Below are positions 31,815 to 40,365 of a DNA stretch of 64,000 bases, one piece after another. How positions within the stretch are numbered: position 1 is the first letter of the stretch; each line of letters begins with the position of its first letter. Source of the DNA: Bacteroidales bacterium (GTDB lineage Bacteria; Bacteroidota; Bacteroidia; Bacteroidales; UBA932); NCBI GenBank assembly GCA_011620605.1, contig WOYW01000015.1, forward strand, positions 1-64,000, in the 5' to 3' direction. Position numbers and translations under genes: made by a program. Below the pieces are notes generated by a model. It worked only from the letters and a program-made list of their open reading frames with translations. It was not told where the DNA came from and did no database searches.

Positions 31815-33200
31815 TTATACTGGAACTCCAAACATTTTCAAAAATTCCTGATTATCAACCGTTTGCTGCTCACCCGAAATGATGTCTTTTACAGTTACAA
31901 GGCCGTCTTTCAATTCCTGGCTGCCAATGATAGCAATACGTTGAACACCCCGGCGGGTAGCATAATCAAATTGCTTCTTCAGCTTCACTTCATCCGGATA
32001 CAATTCACAGGCGACACCGGAAGCACGCAATTTGTTGATGTAACGAAGCGCCTGAACCGATTCTTCTTTACCCATATTGAAAAAGACAATGCCGGGAGCA
32101 TCCATTACTGTTTCCGGGAATTTGTCCAGTGCCAGCAATATGTCGTAAATCCTGTCGGCTCCGAATGATATGCCCACACCGGACATGTTTTTCAAACCGA
32201 ATATCCCGGTTAGATCATCGTACCTCCCGCCCCCGCAGATACTGCCAATGGAATAATCCTTTGCTTTGACTTCAAAAATGGCTCCCGTATAATAATTCAG
32301 ACCCCTGGCCAGGCTCAAATCCAGTTCCACGGACAATCCAACACCTACGTTTTCGATCATTGAAAACAGCCATTTAAGCTCTTCCACACCTTTCATTCCG
32401 ATCTCTGACCCGGCATCTTCAAACAACCTGTTCAGAAAAGCGATCTTGGAAGTGTTTATTCCCTTGAAAAGAAGCAGTGGCTCCAGGTGAGACAAGCCCC
32501 GGGAAGAGATGCCCTTGGCCAGAAGTTCTTCCTTTACCCCTTCCAGCCCGGTCTTTTCAAATTTATCAATGGCTACGGTTATGTCTGTCAGCCTGTCCGG
32601 ATAACCCATGACCTCTGCGATCCCGGCCAGGACCTTCCTGTTGTTGATCTTCAGTAAAACACGTATTCCAAAACGGTTGAACACAGAATCAACAAGCTGG
32701 ACCATTTCAAATTCGTTGTATTGGGAATTCGATCCGATCACATCCGCATCACACTGGAAAAATTCCCTGTATCTTCCTTTCTGGGGTCTGTCGGCACGCC
32801 ATACGGGTTGTATCTGGTAACGCTTGAAAGGGAAAGTCAGTTCATTCTGATGCTGCACCACAAAACGGGCAAAAGGTACAGTCAGATCATAGCGTAATCC
32901 TTTTTCACAAACCTTTAGCGACAGTACATTAGAATCAATACCGGCCGCATCAGCCGGAACCTTTCCGGCCAAAGGAGCAAAACTGTCCCCGGAATTAAGG
33001 ATCTTGAATAGCAGGCGATCCCCTTCCTCGCCGTATTTTCCCAATAAAGTGGAAAGGTTTTCCATAGCAGGAGTTTCTATAGGGGCATAGCCGAATTCTT
33101 TAAACACGTTACGGATGGTGTCAAATATGTAATTCCTGCGGGAAGCTTCTACCGGGTTAAAATCGCGTGTTCCCTTGGGAATGGAAGGTTTTTGTGCCAT
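31815..33200 (-). CDS. hisS: Histidyl-tRNA synthetase
   Basis: 461 residues from the ATG at 33200 (MAQKPSIPKGTRDFNP); the longer frame to 33224 is not supported by homology. Class II synthetase that charges tRNA-His. Visible marks are P-K-G-T-R-D-F near the N-terminus, Q-P-V-W-R-A-D-R-P-Q-K-G-R-Y-R-E-F-x-Q-C-D-A-D motif 2, and the histidine-specific G-L-N-Y-Y-T-G-A-I-F-E and G-G-G-R-Y-D-D-L blocks. The C-terminal anticodon-binding domain begins near residue 365 (V-F-F-N-M-G). Length is in the range of longer bacterial forms. Confidence 0.96.
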   Translation of the reverse strand: MAQKPSIPKGTRDFNPVEASRRNYIFDTIRNVFKEFGYAPIETPAMENLSTLLGKYGEEGDRLLFKILNSGDSFAPLAGKVPADAAGIDSNVLSLKVCEKGLRYDLTVPFARFVVQHQNELTFPFKRYQIQPVWRADRPQKGRYREFFQCDADVIGSNSQYNEFEMVQLVDSVFNRFGIRVLLKINNRKVLAGIAEVMGYPDRLTDITVAIDKFEKTGLEGVKEELLAKGISSRGLSHLEPLLLFKGINTSKIAFLNRLFEDAGSEIGMKGVEELKWLFSMIENVGVGLSVELDLSLARGLNYYTGAIFEVKAKDYSIGSICGGGRYDDLTGIFGLKNMSGVGISFGADRIYDILLALDKFPETVMDAPGIVFFNMGKEESVQALRYINKLRASGVACELYPDEVKLKKQFDYATRRGVQRIAIIGSQELKDGLVTVKDIISGEQQTVDNQEFLKMFGVPV

Positions 33201-33221
33201 AATACGCTGGATTGTTCCTTG

Positions 33222-33229
33222 CAAAAATA
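33222..33229 (-). promoter_or_regulatory. Putative -7 element for hisS
   Basis: TATTTTTG on the minus strand, 21 nt before the hisS ATG at 33200. The nearest TTG upstream is spaced 15 nt, shorter than usual. Confidence 0.4.
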
Positions 33230-33268
33230 CATGAAAACTGCGTACAATAAAAAAAATGACCGATATTT

Positions 33269-35542
33269 ATGGTTATGAAACAGATAGCCATACTTATCCT
33301 TACCGGCCTTTTCCTGGGAGGATGCTCCCCAAAGGCCAGCGGTCAATACGAAACCGTAAAACTACAGAAAGACAATTTGGAACAGGTCATTGAAGCCATG
33401 ACCCTTCAGGAGAAAGTCTCCCTTGTTGTTGGAGGAGGGATGACCGGATCTTCCATAGGAGCCGCGGGCATCACGCAGCCGATTCCCCGCCTGGGAATAC
33501 CTGCCCTGGAACTTTCTGACGGACCGGCCGGGTTGCGTCTAAGATCAACGGCAACCACCTGGTTCCCTTCAGCATCCCTGCTGGCCTCCACTTGGGACAC
33601 ATCACTGGTCAGAGAAGTCGGGAAGGCTATGGGGGCCGAGGCCTTGGCGCAAGGAGTGGATGTGATCCTGGGACCCGCCATGAACATTCACCGGCATCCC
33701 CTTTGCGGCAGGAATTTCGAATACTACTCGGAAGACCCCCTGCTGAGCGGAAAAATGGCCTCGGCAATGGTACTGGGCATACAGGAAACCGGAACCGGTG
33801 CCTGCCTGAAGCATTTTGCGGCCAACAACCAGGAAACCAACCGGAACAACAACAACGTGATCGCAGACGAGAGAACGTTGCGGGAAATTTATTACAGGGG
33901 TTTTGAGATCGCGGTGAAAGAGTCTTCACCCAAAACCATTATGACTTCCTATAACCGGATCAACGGCATTTACACATCAGAAGATAAGAACCTGTTGACG
34001 GATATCCTGCGTTATGAATGGAAATTTGACGGAGTAGTCATGACCGACTGGTTTGGCGGGCAGGATGCTGCGGCCCAGATAAGCGCCGGGAACGATTTGC
34101 TGGAACCGGGAAAACGCCGGCAACGACGCGCCATTATAAAAGCCGTAAAAAACGGGACCTTGCCAGAAAGGACACTCAATACGTCTGTCAGACGCATCCT
34201 CAAATTGGTGTCGAATTCTCCATCATTTACAAAACAGGCTCAAGACCAACCCTTAACAGAAACAGAAAACGCAGCCATAGCCCGCAAGGCAGCTGCCCGG
34301 GGAATGGTGCTCCTGGAAAACCGCAACGCGCTACCTCTCAATGACACCATCCAAAGGATCGCCCTGTTCGGGGTTTCTTCTTACCGGTTGGTGGCCGGCG
34401 GCGTGGGATCCGGCGAAGTGTATGCCGCTCAGACCTTTTCGCCTACCCAAGGATTGGAAGAAGCCGGGTACCTGCCTGACCGGGAAATCATGAAACGCTA
34501 CGAAAGTTACATTGACAGTGTAAACCGCGCATACAAAAGAAAATGGAAATCCATCACCCAACGGATCCTGGGACAGGGACTGCCGGCCGAAATAAACCCC
34601 GGACGGGAAACCATTGCCCTGGCAGCCGACCGGAACCAGGCCGCCCTGATCACACTGGGTCGCAGAACGGGTGAATTCTCGGACCGGAAAATTGAAGAAG
34701 ATTACCTGTTTACAGCAACGGAAAAAGAATTGATAGAAGACATTTCCAGGGCCTTTCAGGATGCGGGCAAACCAGTCATTGTAGTTCTGAACGTGGGAGG
34801 GGTTATTGAAACAGCCTCCTGGTCAGATCAGCCTGATGCCATTATTCTTGCATGGATGCCTGGGCAGGAAGGCGGCAGGGTACTGGCCGGTATCCTCTCG
34901 GGAAAAGTGAATCCATCAGGAAAGTTGCCGGTAACCATTCCTATGCGCCTGGAAGACCACGCTTCCCACCGGAATTTCCCCTTGGAAGAAGTCCCGGTGA
35001 ATTGGTTGTCCTTCCTTGGAAAAAAACGAACAGAACCTGAAACGGAAAGGCCCAACGTAGATTTTACCCAATACAACGAAGGAATCTACGTGGGATACAG
35101 GGATTTTGACAAAAACGGGAAAAACGTCGCCTATCCTTTTGGATACGGCCTCTCCTATACGGATTTCCGGTATTCAAATGCCGTGGTTCACCTGGAAAAC
35201 CAAAAAGTCATAGTGTCCTGTCTAGTTACGAACACCGGGGAAAGAGCGGGCCGGGAAGTGGTTCAGGTATACGTATCGGCCCCTGAAGGCAAAGTGGATA
35301 AGCCCGTGCAGGAGTTAAAAGGGTTTGTTGCCACTTCACAGCTGGAACCTGGAGGATCACAGGAAATAAGAGTGATCTTACCCCTGGAAAGCCTGGCTTC
35401 TTTTGTCACCGGGACAGGATGGGTTGTGGACCCCGGGGAATACACCTTCCGCATAGGATCCTCTTCAAGAGATATCCGTCAGGAGATCAGACTCCCAGGT
35501 ATTCCAGAATTGATTTTGCCGCTTCACGCCCGGCTCCCATAG
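33269..35542 (+). CDS. Glycoside hydrolase family 3 lipoprotein (beta-glucosidase-like)
   Basis: 757 residues (ATG at 33269; the ATG at 33275 gives MKQIAIL and is equally possible). Lipobox L-G-G-C at Cys19. The N-terminal barrel has S-D-G-P-A-G-L-R, G-R-N-F-E-Y-Y-S-E-D-P, K-H-F-A-A-N-N-Q-E and the nucleophile in V-V-M-T-D-W-F-G-G. The second domain (about 330-560) and the C-terminal fibronectin-III-like domain (P-F-G-Y-G-L-S-Y-T-D-F) complete the usual three-domain beta-glucosidase. It should release glucose or related sugars from beta-linked oligosaccharides, complementing the two GH9 enzymes in this window. Its 3' end overlaps nfnB by 56 nt. Confidence 0.92.
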   Translation: MVMKQIAILILTGLFLGGCSPKASGQYETVKLQKDNLEQVIEAMTLQEKVSLVVGGGMTGSSIGAAGITQPIPRLGIPALELSDGPAGLRLRSTATTWFPSASLLASTWDTSLVREVGKAMGAEALAQGVDVILGPAMNIHRHPLCGRNFEYYSEDPLLSGKMASAMVLGIQETGTGACLKHFAANNQETNRNNNNVIADERTLREIYYRGFEIAVKESSPKTIMTSYNRINGIYTSEDKNLLTDILRYEWKFDGVVMTDWFGGQDAAAQISAGNDLLEPGKRRQRRAIIKAVKNGTLPERTLNTSVRRILKLVSNSPSFTKQAQDQPLTETENAAIARKAAARGMVLLENRNALPLNDTIQRIALFGVSSYRLVAGGVGSGEVYAAQTFSPTQGLEEAGYLPDREIMKRYESYIDSVNRAYKRKWKSITQRILGQGLPAEINPGRETIALAADRNQAALITLGRRTGEFSDRKIEEDYLFTATEKELIEDISRAFQDAGKPVIVVLNVGGVIETASWSDQPDAIILAWMPGQEGGRVLAGILSGKVNPSGKLPVTIPMRLEDHASHRNFPLEEVPVNWLSFLGKKRTEPETERPNVDFTQYNEGIYVGYRDFDKNGKNVAYPFGYGLSYTDFRYSNAVVHLENQKVIVSCLVTNTGERAGREVVQVYVSAPEGKVDKPVQELKGFVATSQLEPGGSQEIRVILPLESLASFVTGTGWVVDPGEYTFRIGSSSRDIRQEIRLPGIPELILPLHARLP

Positions 35543-36866
35543 CCAGGATTACTGTAGCGGCCCCGGTAACAACATCTCCCCCGGCAAATACTCCCGGACG
35601 GGATGTTACACCCTTTTCATCGGCAATGATCCCGTTGTGACGGTTGATCTCCAAACCGGGGGTGGTACGGGCGATCAGGGGATTTGAAGAAGTCCCCAGT
35701 GCAATGACGGCCACATCGCACGGAATATCAAACTCGGACCCGGGTATTTCCACAGGCCTGCGACGCCCGCTTTCATCGGGTTCGACCAATTCCATGCGGA
35801 TGCATTTCAATCCGGTCACCCAGCCCTTTTCATTTCCCAACACCGCCACGGGATTGGTCAGCATTTGAACGGCCACGCCTTCTTCGCGGGCATGATGCAC
35901 TTCTTCCACGCGTGCGGGCATTTCCTTCTCGGTCCGCCTGTAAACGATCGTGACTTCCGCCCCCAGTCGCAACGCTGTGCGTGCAGCATCCATAGCCACA
36001 TTTCCGCCACCAACCACGGCCACCCTCCGGCCTACATATATGGGAGTGTCGGAATCGGGGGAGTACGCCCCCATAAGGTTGCTGCGCGTCAGGAATTCAT
36101 TTGCCGAGACGACCCCGTTCAGGTTCTCGCCCGGAATGCCCATAAATTTGGGAAGTCCGGCGCCCGACCCGACAAAAACGGCATGATACCCTTCGTTGTC
36201 CATCAGCTGGTCTATGGTAACGGTGCGTCCCACAACCACATTGCACTCGATCTTAACGCCGAGTTTGCGGACCTGCCCTATTTCGTAGTCCACCACTTCT
36301 TCCTTGGGCAGACGGAATTCCGGAATCCCGTAGACCAATACGCCTCCGGGTTTGTGCAAAGCCTCAAAAATGGTCACATCACAACCGGCTTTGGCCAGAT
36401 CGGTGGCACATGCAAGACCTGCGGGACCGGATCCTATTACGGCTACTTTTTTACCGTTGGGTTTTATTTCCTCTTCCGGCGTGTACTTGTTCTTGCGTGC
36501 CCAGTCGGCCACATAACGCTCCAGTTTTCCTATTGCAATGGGGTCGTGCTTAATGCCCATGATACAGGCCCCTTCACATTGGGATTCCTGTGGGCAGACC
36601 CGTCCGCATACGGCCGGCAGGGAAGAATCTTTCCCGATAATGGACGTCGCCCAGGGCATATCTCCGTCAAGAACGGCTTTTATGAATTGCGGTATCTGAA
36701 TGTTTACCGGGCAGGCAGCCACGCAACGCGGATTCTTGCATTGGATGCAGCGTGAGGCTTCCAGCAGTGCTTCCCCCTGGTCGTATCCATAACTTACCTC
36801 TTCAAAATTCCGGCTTCTTATTACGGGATCCTGTTCCCGTACCGGAACCCTTGTCTTTTTATCCAT
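35487..36866 (-). CDS. nfnB: NADH-dependent reduced ferredoxin:NADP+ oxidoreductase, large subunit (NfnB/GltD-like)
   Basis: 459 residues. The N-terminus has cysteine clusters for two [4Fe-4S] centres (R-C-I-Q-C-K-N-P-R-C-V-A-A-C-P and C-G-R-V-C-P-Q-E-S-Q-C-E-G-A-C). FAD and NAD(P) Rossmann motifs follow: G-S-G-P-A-G-L-A near residue 147 and V-V-G-G-G-N-V-A-M-D near 286. The fold is shared with the small subunit of glutamate synthase, but the partner directly upstream (8-nt overlap) is the FAD/[2Fe-2S] NfnA subunit and no GltB is present, so NfnAB is the better call. The complex interconverts NADH, NADPH and ferredoxin by electron bifurcation, typical of anaerobes. Confidence 0.87.
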   Translation of the reverse strand: MDKKTRVPVREQDPVIRSRNFEEVSYGYDQGEALLEASRCIQCKNPRCVAACPVNIQIPQFIKAVLDGDMPWATSIIGKDSSLPAVCGRVCPQESQCEGACIMGIKHDPIAIGKLERYVADWARKNKYTPEEEIKPNGKKVAVIGSGPAGLACATDLAKAGCDVTIFEALHKPGGVLVYGIPEFRLPKEEVVDYEIGQVRKLGVKIECNVVVGRTVTIDQLMDNEGYHAVFVGSGAGLPKFMGIPGENLNGVVSANEFLTRSNLMGAYSPDSDTPIYVGRRVAVVGGGNVAMDAARTALRLGAEVTIVYRRTEKEMPARVEEVHHAREEGVAVQMLTNPVAVLGNEKGWVTGLKCIRMELVEPDESGRRRPVEIPGSEFDIPCDVAVIALGTSSNPLIARTTPGLEINRHNGIIADEKGVTSRPGVFAGGDVVTGAATVILAMGAGREAAKSILEYLGV

Positions 36867-37716
36867 TCTTCAATCCGATTTTACATTTATGATCCGCTTC
36901 CGCTTCCTGGGGCTTGTACATGGTCTGTCTTCTCATGGCTTCGTCAAAATCAACCTGGTAGGCATCAAATTCAGGTCCGTCCACACAGGCGAATTTTGTT
37001 TTTCCGTCAACCGTAACGCGGCAGGCCCCGCACATTCCCGTTCCGTCAACCATCAGGGTATTCAAGCTGACGATCAGCGGAAGCTTGTATTCTTTTGCCG
37101 TCAGTGTCACGAATTTCATCATGATCATGGGCCCTATGGCCACTGCCTGATCGTACTTATTTCCACTGTCCATCAGTTCTTTTAGCTTTGCCGTAACCAG
37201 GCCCTTAAAACCGTATGAACCGTCATCGGTACATACATACACCTGATCAACTACATTTTTCATTTCTTCTTCCATGATAACCAGGTCCCGTGTTTTGGCT
37301 CCGATGATCACTTCCACATGCGCCCCTTTCTGGTGCAAATACTTCACCTGCGGATATACGGGAGCCGTTCCCAGGCCTCCGGCTACAAATAAATATTTTT
37401 TATTCCGCAGACTTTCCTCATTTTCATGAATAAATTCGGAAGGCAAACCCAAAGGTCCCACAAAATCGGAAAAAGATTCTCCTTCTTCCAGGGCATAGAT
37501 TTTCCGGGAGGAAGCCCCCACACGCTGGGTTACAATGGTTATTGAACCTGCCTTTGGATCGTAATCACAAATGGTCAATGGAACCCTTTCCCCTTTTTCG
37601 CCAACACGGACTATAATGAATTGTCCGGGTTGGGCATTGGATGCCACACGGGGTGCCAACACTTCCATCAGACAGATATCGGGTGCCAGAATGCGTTTTT
37701 TAAGAATTTTGTACAT
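36859..37716 (-). CDS. nfnA: NADH-dependent reduced ferredoxin:NADP+ oxidoreductase, small subunit (NfnA)
   Basis: 285 residues from the ATG at 37716 (MYKILKKRILAPD); the longer frame to 37743 lies over the promoter. A ferredoxin-NADP reductase-like fold: F-A-D-binding R-V-P-L-T-I-C-D region, G-G-L-G-T-A-P-V-Y nucleotide loop, then D-G-T-G-M-C-G-A-C-R-V...C-V-D-G-P-E-F near the C-terminus, which holds the [2Fe-2S] cluster. The same fold is found in PyrK and sulfide dehydrogenase subunit B. Pairing with NfnB points to bifurcating transhydrogenase. Confidence 0.87.
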   Translation of the reverse strand: MYKILKKRILAPDICLMEVLAPRVASNAQPGQFIIVRVGEKGERVPLTICDYDPKAGSITIVTQRVGASSRKIYALEEGESFSDFVGPLGLPSEFIHENEESLRNKKYLFVAGGLGTAPVYPQVKYLHQKGAHVEVIIGAKTRDLVIMEEEMKNVVDQVYVCTDDGSYGFKGLVTAKLKELMDSGNKYDQAVAIGPMIMMKFVTLTAKEYKLPLIVSLNTLMVDGTGMCGACRVTVDGKTKFACVDGPEFDAYQVDFDEAMRRQTMYKPQEAEADHKCKIGLKNG

Positions 37717-37740
37717 AAACCGGATCTTTTTAAGACGCGG

Positions 37741-37748
37741 CAAAGATA
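37741..37748 (-). promoter_or_regulatory. Putative -7 element for nfnAB
   Basis: TATCTTTG on the minus strand, 24 nt before the nfnA ATG at 37716. It follows a T-rich stretch after the GH9-deacetylase stop, so nfnAB probably has its own promoter. Confidence 0.4.
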
Positions 37749-37772
37749 CATAAAAAAGCCCGTTTGGCAGTG

Positions 37773-40319
37773 TCAGGGCAGGCGTTCAAAAACGTATCCC
37801 TTCTTCTCCAGGCACCTTATCATACCGTCCAGGCTGTCATACAGTTTATCCGTTCTGGAAGGTTCTATCCCCGGATGGATCAGTAATACGGCTCCCTGCA
37901 GCCCATACTCTTTTTCAAACTCATACAGCTGCTTCAATAATTCACGGGAACTCCTGTAGGAAGGCATATCGGGTGTGGTATAGTCTGCACGTGTCAAAAT
38001 GCCGGGAGTCAGATGGAGCAGTTCCAGACCCAAGGAAGCTGCCACACGTACGGTCTCGGTATTGAAATGCTCATAGGATGGCATAAACCAGCGTACACCA
38101 GACAGATCAACTCCCACATCAGCCAGTTCCTTCATATTGGCGGCTATGTCCCTCCGAAGGCTGTCGGCCGAAACCAGCGATTTTTCAAGATCCCCTTCCC
38201 AGGGAGCGTACAGCAGATGCCTGTCTCCATGAGGTCCCACATAATGTCCCCGACGTATGATGCCCCGGATCAGATCTTTCCATTGCGGATCTCTTAAACA
38301 GTTTCCGGTCAGGAAGAAGGATGCTTTTATCCCATGCTTTTGCAATGTTTCCAGCACAATCTTCCCGCCTTCAAAACGTTCGTCTGCCGTAAAAGTCAGG
38401 TAAATTTTGCGGGACCCGGGATTGATCCTTATAATCCCTCCCCTCTCATCACGCTCCTGAACGGGTTTATCTTTTTCAGCATGCAATAAGGCTGCCTCTT
38501 TCCGGCCCCGGATCTCTCTTTGTGACAAGTAATAACTCAGAGATGCGGTCCCGTCCATGGTGGGTTCGTTGGTGGCATAGTCCCATATCTCGTCGTGGTA
38601 CAGAGCAACACCATTATTAAACGGAGCATAGGGATCCCTCCCATCATCCATGGAAAGGTATTCCCCGTGTGCTGTGTGCCGTTCTCTCAATAACGGACCG
38701 TCTACAAGCCCTCCCGGAGTACTTTTTCCTATGGTCACCAGGTATGAAGAATGAGGCCGTTCCGGGTAATCTGCTCCTTTGGGATATTCCACGATCATGG
38801 AAGTGCCCCATGGATTGCATCCAAAAAGCCAGTCGCACAGCGAAGCTTCCATTTCACGGTATGTACTGTCTCCGGTAATCTTGTAATAAAGGTCCGCCTG
38901 AGTTATAGCGGCTGCCAGCAGGTTGTTTGAGCACCACATATAAGGAATCCCGTTCATAAAAGCACAATCCTTACTTCTTTGCCTGATATGCTCCAGTCCC
39001 CGGCGCATGAATTCCGTATATTTTTCAGCCATAGGGGTATCCGAAGATGCCAGGTAATAATGTCCCAGGTTCACGAAAGGATAGAACTGGTAATGCCGGG
39101 CCCTGCCCAATTCCATCCACGGAGTCACTTCTTCCAGTTGTCCCCAGTAATCGGCTTTTTCCAGCCACTCCTCCCCTTCTCCCAGGTGATGGAAAACGGC
39201 GGCAGCCAGCTGGACATCATCTGCGTAATTGTCTTCTTCGTAAAAATACGGGGAAACCACGCAACACGTCTGGGTGTTGCCGGGTTTTTCTTCTGCAAAT
39301 TCATATGCCGGCAGTGCTTTGGCTTTCATTTTTGCCGATAGTTCCGGGTCCAGTTCTTTAAACAATTCCGCTCCCAAGGCAAATGCCGAGGCAAATTTTC
39401 CGGCTGAGGAGGCTACGCCAGTGGTCCGATTGATGTGTTCTGCCAAACCCTGCCTTTCCCCGGTAATGAAATACACCGGACGGCCCCCATCCGGGCCCCA
39501 GCCGTAATCGGCCCGGTCATTGACCGGAAGCCTGAACCCCACATGATCCCTGTCGTCAGCGATCTGGTTGAACATAACCTTGTCTTCCGGATTCATTTTT
39601 AAAAGCCATTCCAGGCCCCAGCGGATCTCGTCAAGGATATCCGGGATCCCGTTGGCTCCCGACCGGCCTGTAGCATCATAGCGGTCCCCGAATACGGTTT
39701 TGTCTTCGGCCTGGCTGTAGGCGAACATCATCTGAAATGTGGCATTGGCACTGGTGGTAAGGTATTGCAGGTAATCGGTGGCATCGTGCCAGCCCCCGGT
39801 AACATCAATTTTCTCTCCGGTTCGCTCGGGATGCAACACAATATACCCGTCGTTCTGATGGCATTTTGCATCCAGAAAAGGATTATCCCCGCACCGCTGC
39901 TGTCTCATATAATTGAGCAGAAAATCAGCAGATTTGTCATAGACTTCGGTGCCTATGCGAAAATCCGGAGATTTAACAATCCCTTTCCCTGGGATGTCCA
40001 TAGCTATCCGGTATCCTCCTTCCTGCCTAAGATCCGTGAAATGCAGACGAAAAGCCGATGCCATACCCCATTTTTCGGCAGGTACTTTCTCCATGTTCCC
40101 GTCATCCAGGGACCCGGAAAAAACACAATCGCCGGTTCTTACGTCCAACACCCGAAACCCGGCGGGACCTGCTTTTTCTTTTGAGATCATTACGGCTATC
40201 TTGATATCTCCGGGTAAGTAACCCAACTGATTGATCCGTATCCAGGTACCTGTTTCCTGTGCCGTTACCGTTTGCAGGGCAAGTGAGCAAACCAGTACAC
40301 ATATGAATGAACGTAACAT
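37773..40319 (-). CDS. GH9 glycosidase fused to a C-terminal polysaccharide deacetylase-like domain
   Basis: 848 residues, signal peptide ending ...TVTAQET. Residues about 27-120 are the Ig-like domain of GH9 (I-N-Q-L-G-Y-L-P-G-D). The catalytic domain spans about 130-590, with G-G-W-H-D-A-T-D-Y (Asp pair), R-P-H-S-S-Y in the His region and Y-A-T-N-E-P-T-M-D with the acid Glu. From about 625 a NodB/CE4-like domain follows: I-Y-L-T-F-T-A-D-E-R-F, A-S-F-F-L-T-G-N, G-P-H-G-D-R-H-L (metal His pair) and W-F-M-P-S-Y-E-H. The usual T-F-D-D-G reads T-F-T-A-D-E, so the catalytic-base Asp is displaced. It may act on a decorated beta-glycan. Confidence 0.87.
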   Translation of the reverse strand: MLRSFICVLVCSLALQTVTAQETGTWIRINQLGYLPGDIKIAVMISKEKAGPAGFRVLDVRTGDCVFSGSLDDGNMEKVPAEKWGMASAFRLHFTDLRQEGGYRIAMDIPGKGIVKSPDFRIGTEVYDKSADFLLNYMRQQRCGDNPFLDAKCHQNDGYIVLHPERTGEKIDVTGGWHDATDYLQYLTTSANATFQMMFAYSQAEDKTVFGDRYDATGRSGANGIPDILDEIRWGLEWLLKMNPEDKVMFNQIADDRDHVGFRLPVNDRADYGWGPDGGRPVYFITGERQGLAEHINRTTGVASSAGKFASAFALGAELFKELDPELSAKMKAKALPAYEFAEEKPGNTQTCCVVSPYFYEEDNYADDVQLAAAVFHHLGEGEEWLEKADYWGQLEEVTPWMELGRARHYQFYPFVNLGHYYLASSDTPMAEKYTEFMRRGLEHIRQRSKDCAFMNGIPYMWCSNNLLAAAITQADLYYKITGDSTYREMEASLCDWLFGCNPWGTSMIVEYPKGADYPERPHSSYLVTIGKSTPGGLVDGPLLRERHTAHGEYLSMDDGRDPYAPFNNGVALYHDEIWDYATNEPTMDGTASLSYYLSQREIRGRKEAALLHAEKDKPVQERDERGGIIRINPGSRKIYLTFTADERFEGGKIVLETLQKHGIKASFFLTGNCLRDPQWKDLIRGIIRRGHYVGPHGDRHLLYAPWEGDLEKSLVSADSLRRDIAANMKELADVGVDLSGVRWFMPSYEHFNTETVRVAASLGLELLHLTPGILTRADYTTPDMPSYRSSRELLKQLYEFEKEYGLQGAVLLIHPGIEPSRTDKLYDSLDGMIRCLEKKGYVFERLP

Positions 40320-40330
40320 AAGGCTTTTTT

Positions 40331-40349
40331 ATTTGCAATTACTGCAAAT
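40331..40349. promoter_or_regulatory. Operator-like palindrome over the GH9-deacetylase promoter
   Basis: ATTTGCA (40331-40337), 5-nt spacer, TGCAAAT (40343-40349): a perfect 7-bp inverted repeat. It overlaps the minus-strand -7 element (40345-40352) and lies just before the start at 40319, so it could be a repressor or activator site. Confidence 0.4.
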
Positions 40350-40352
40350 ATA
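40345..40352 (-). promoter_or_regulatory. Putative -7 element for the GH9-deacetylase gene
   Basis: TATATTTG on the minus strand, 25 nt before the start codon at 40319; an exact TAnnTTTG match. Confidence 0.4.
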
Positions 40353-40365
40353 TCCAAAATAAAAC

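Noticed and set aside
37749-37778. Intrinsic terminator after the GH9-deacetylase gene
   Set aside because: Only four pairs (GCCC/GGGC) precede the T-run and the stop codon lies in the stem; too weak to list as a feature.
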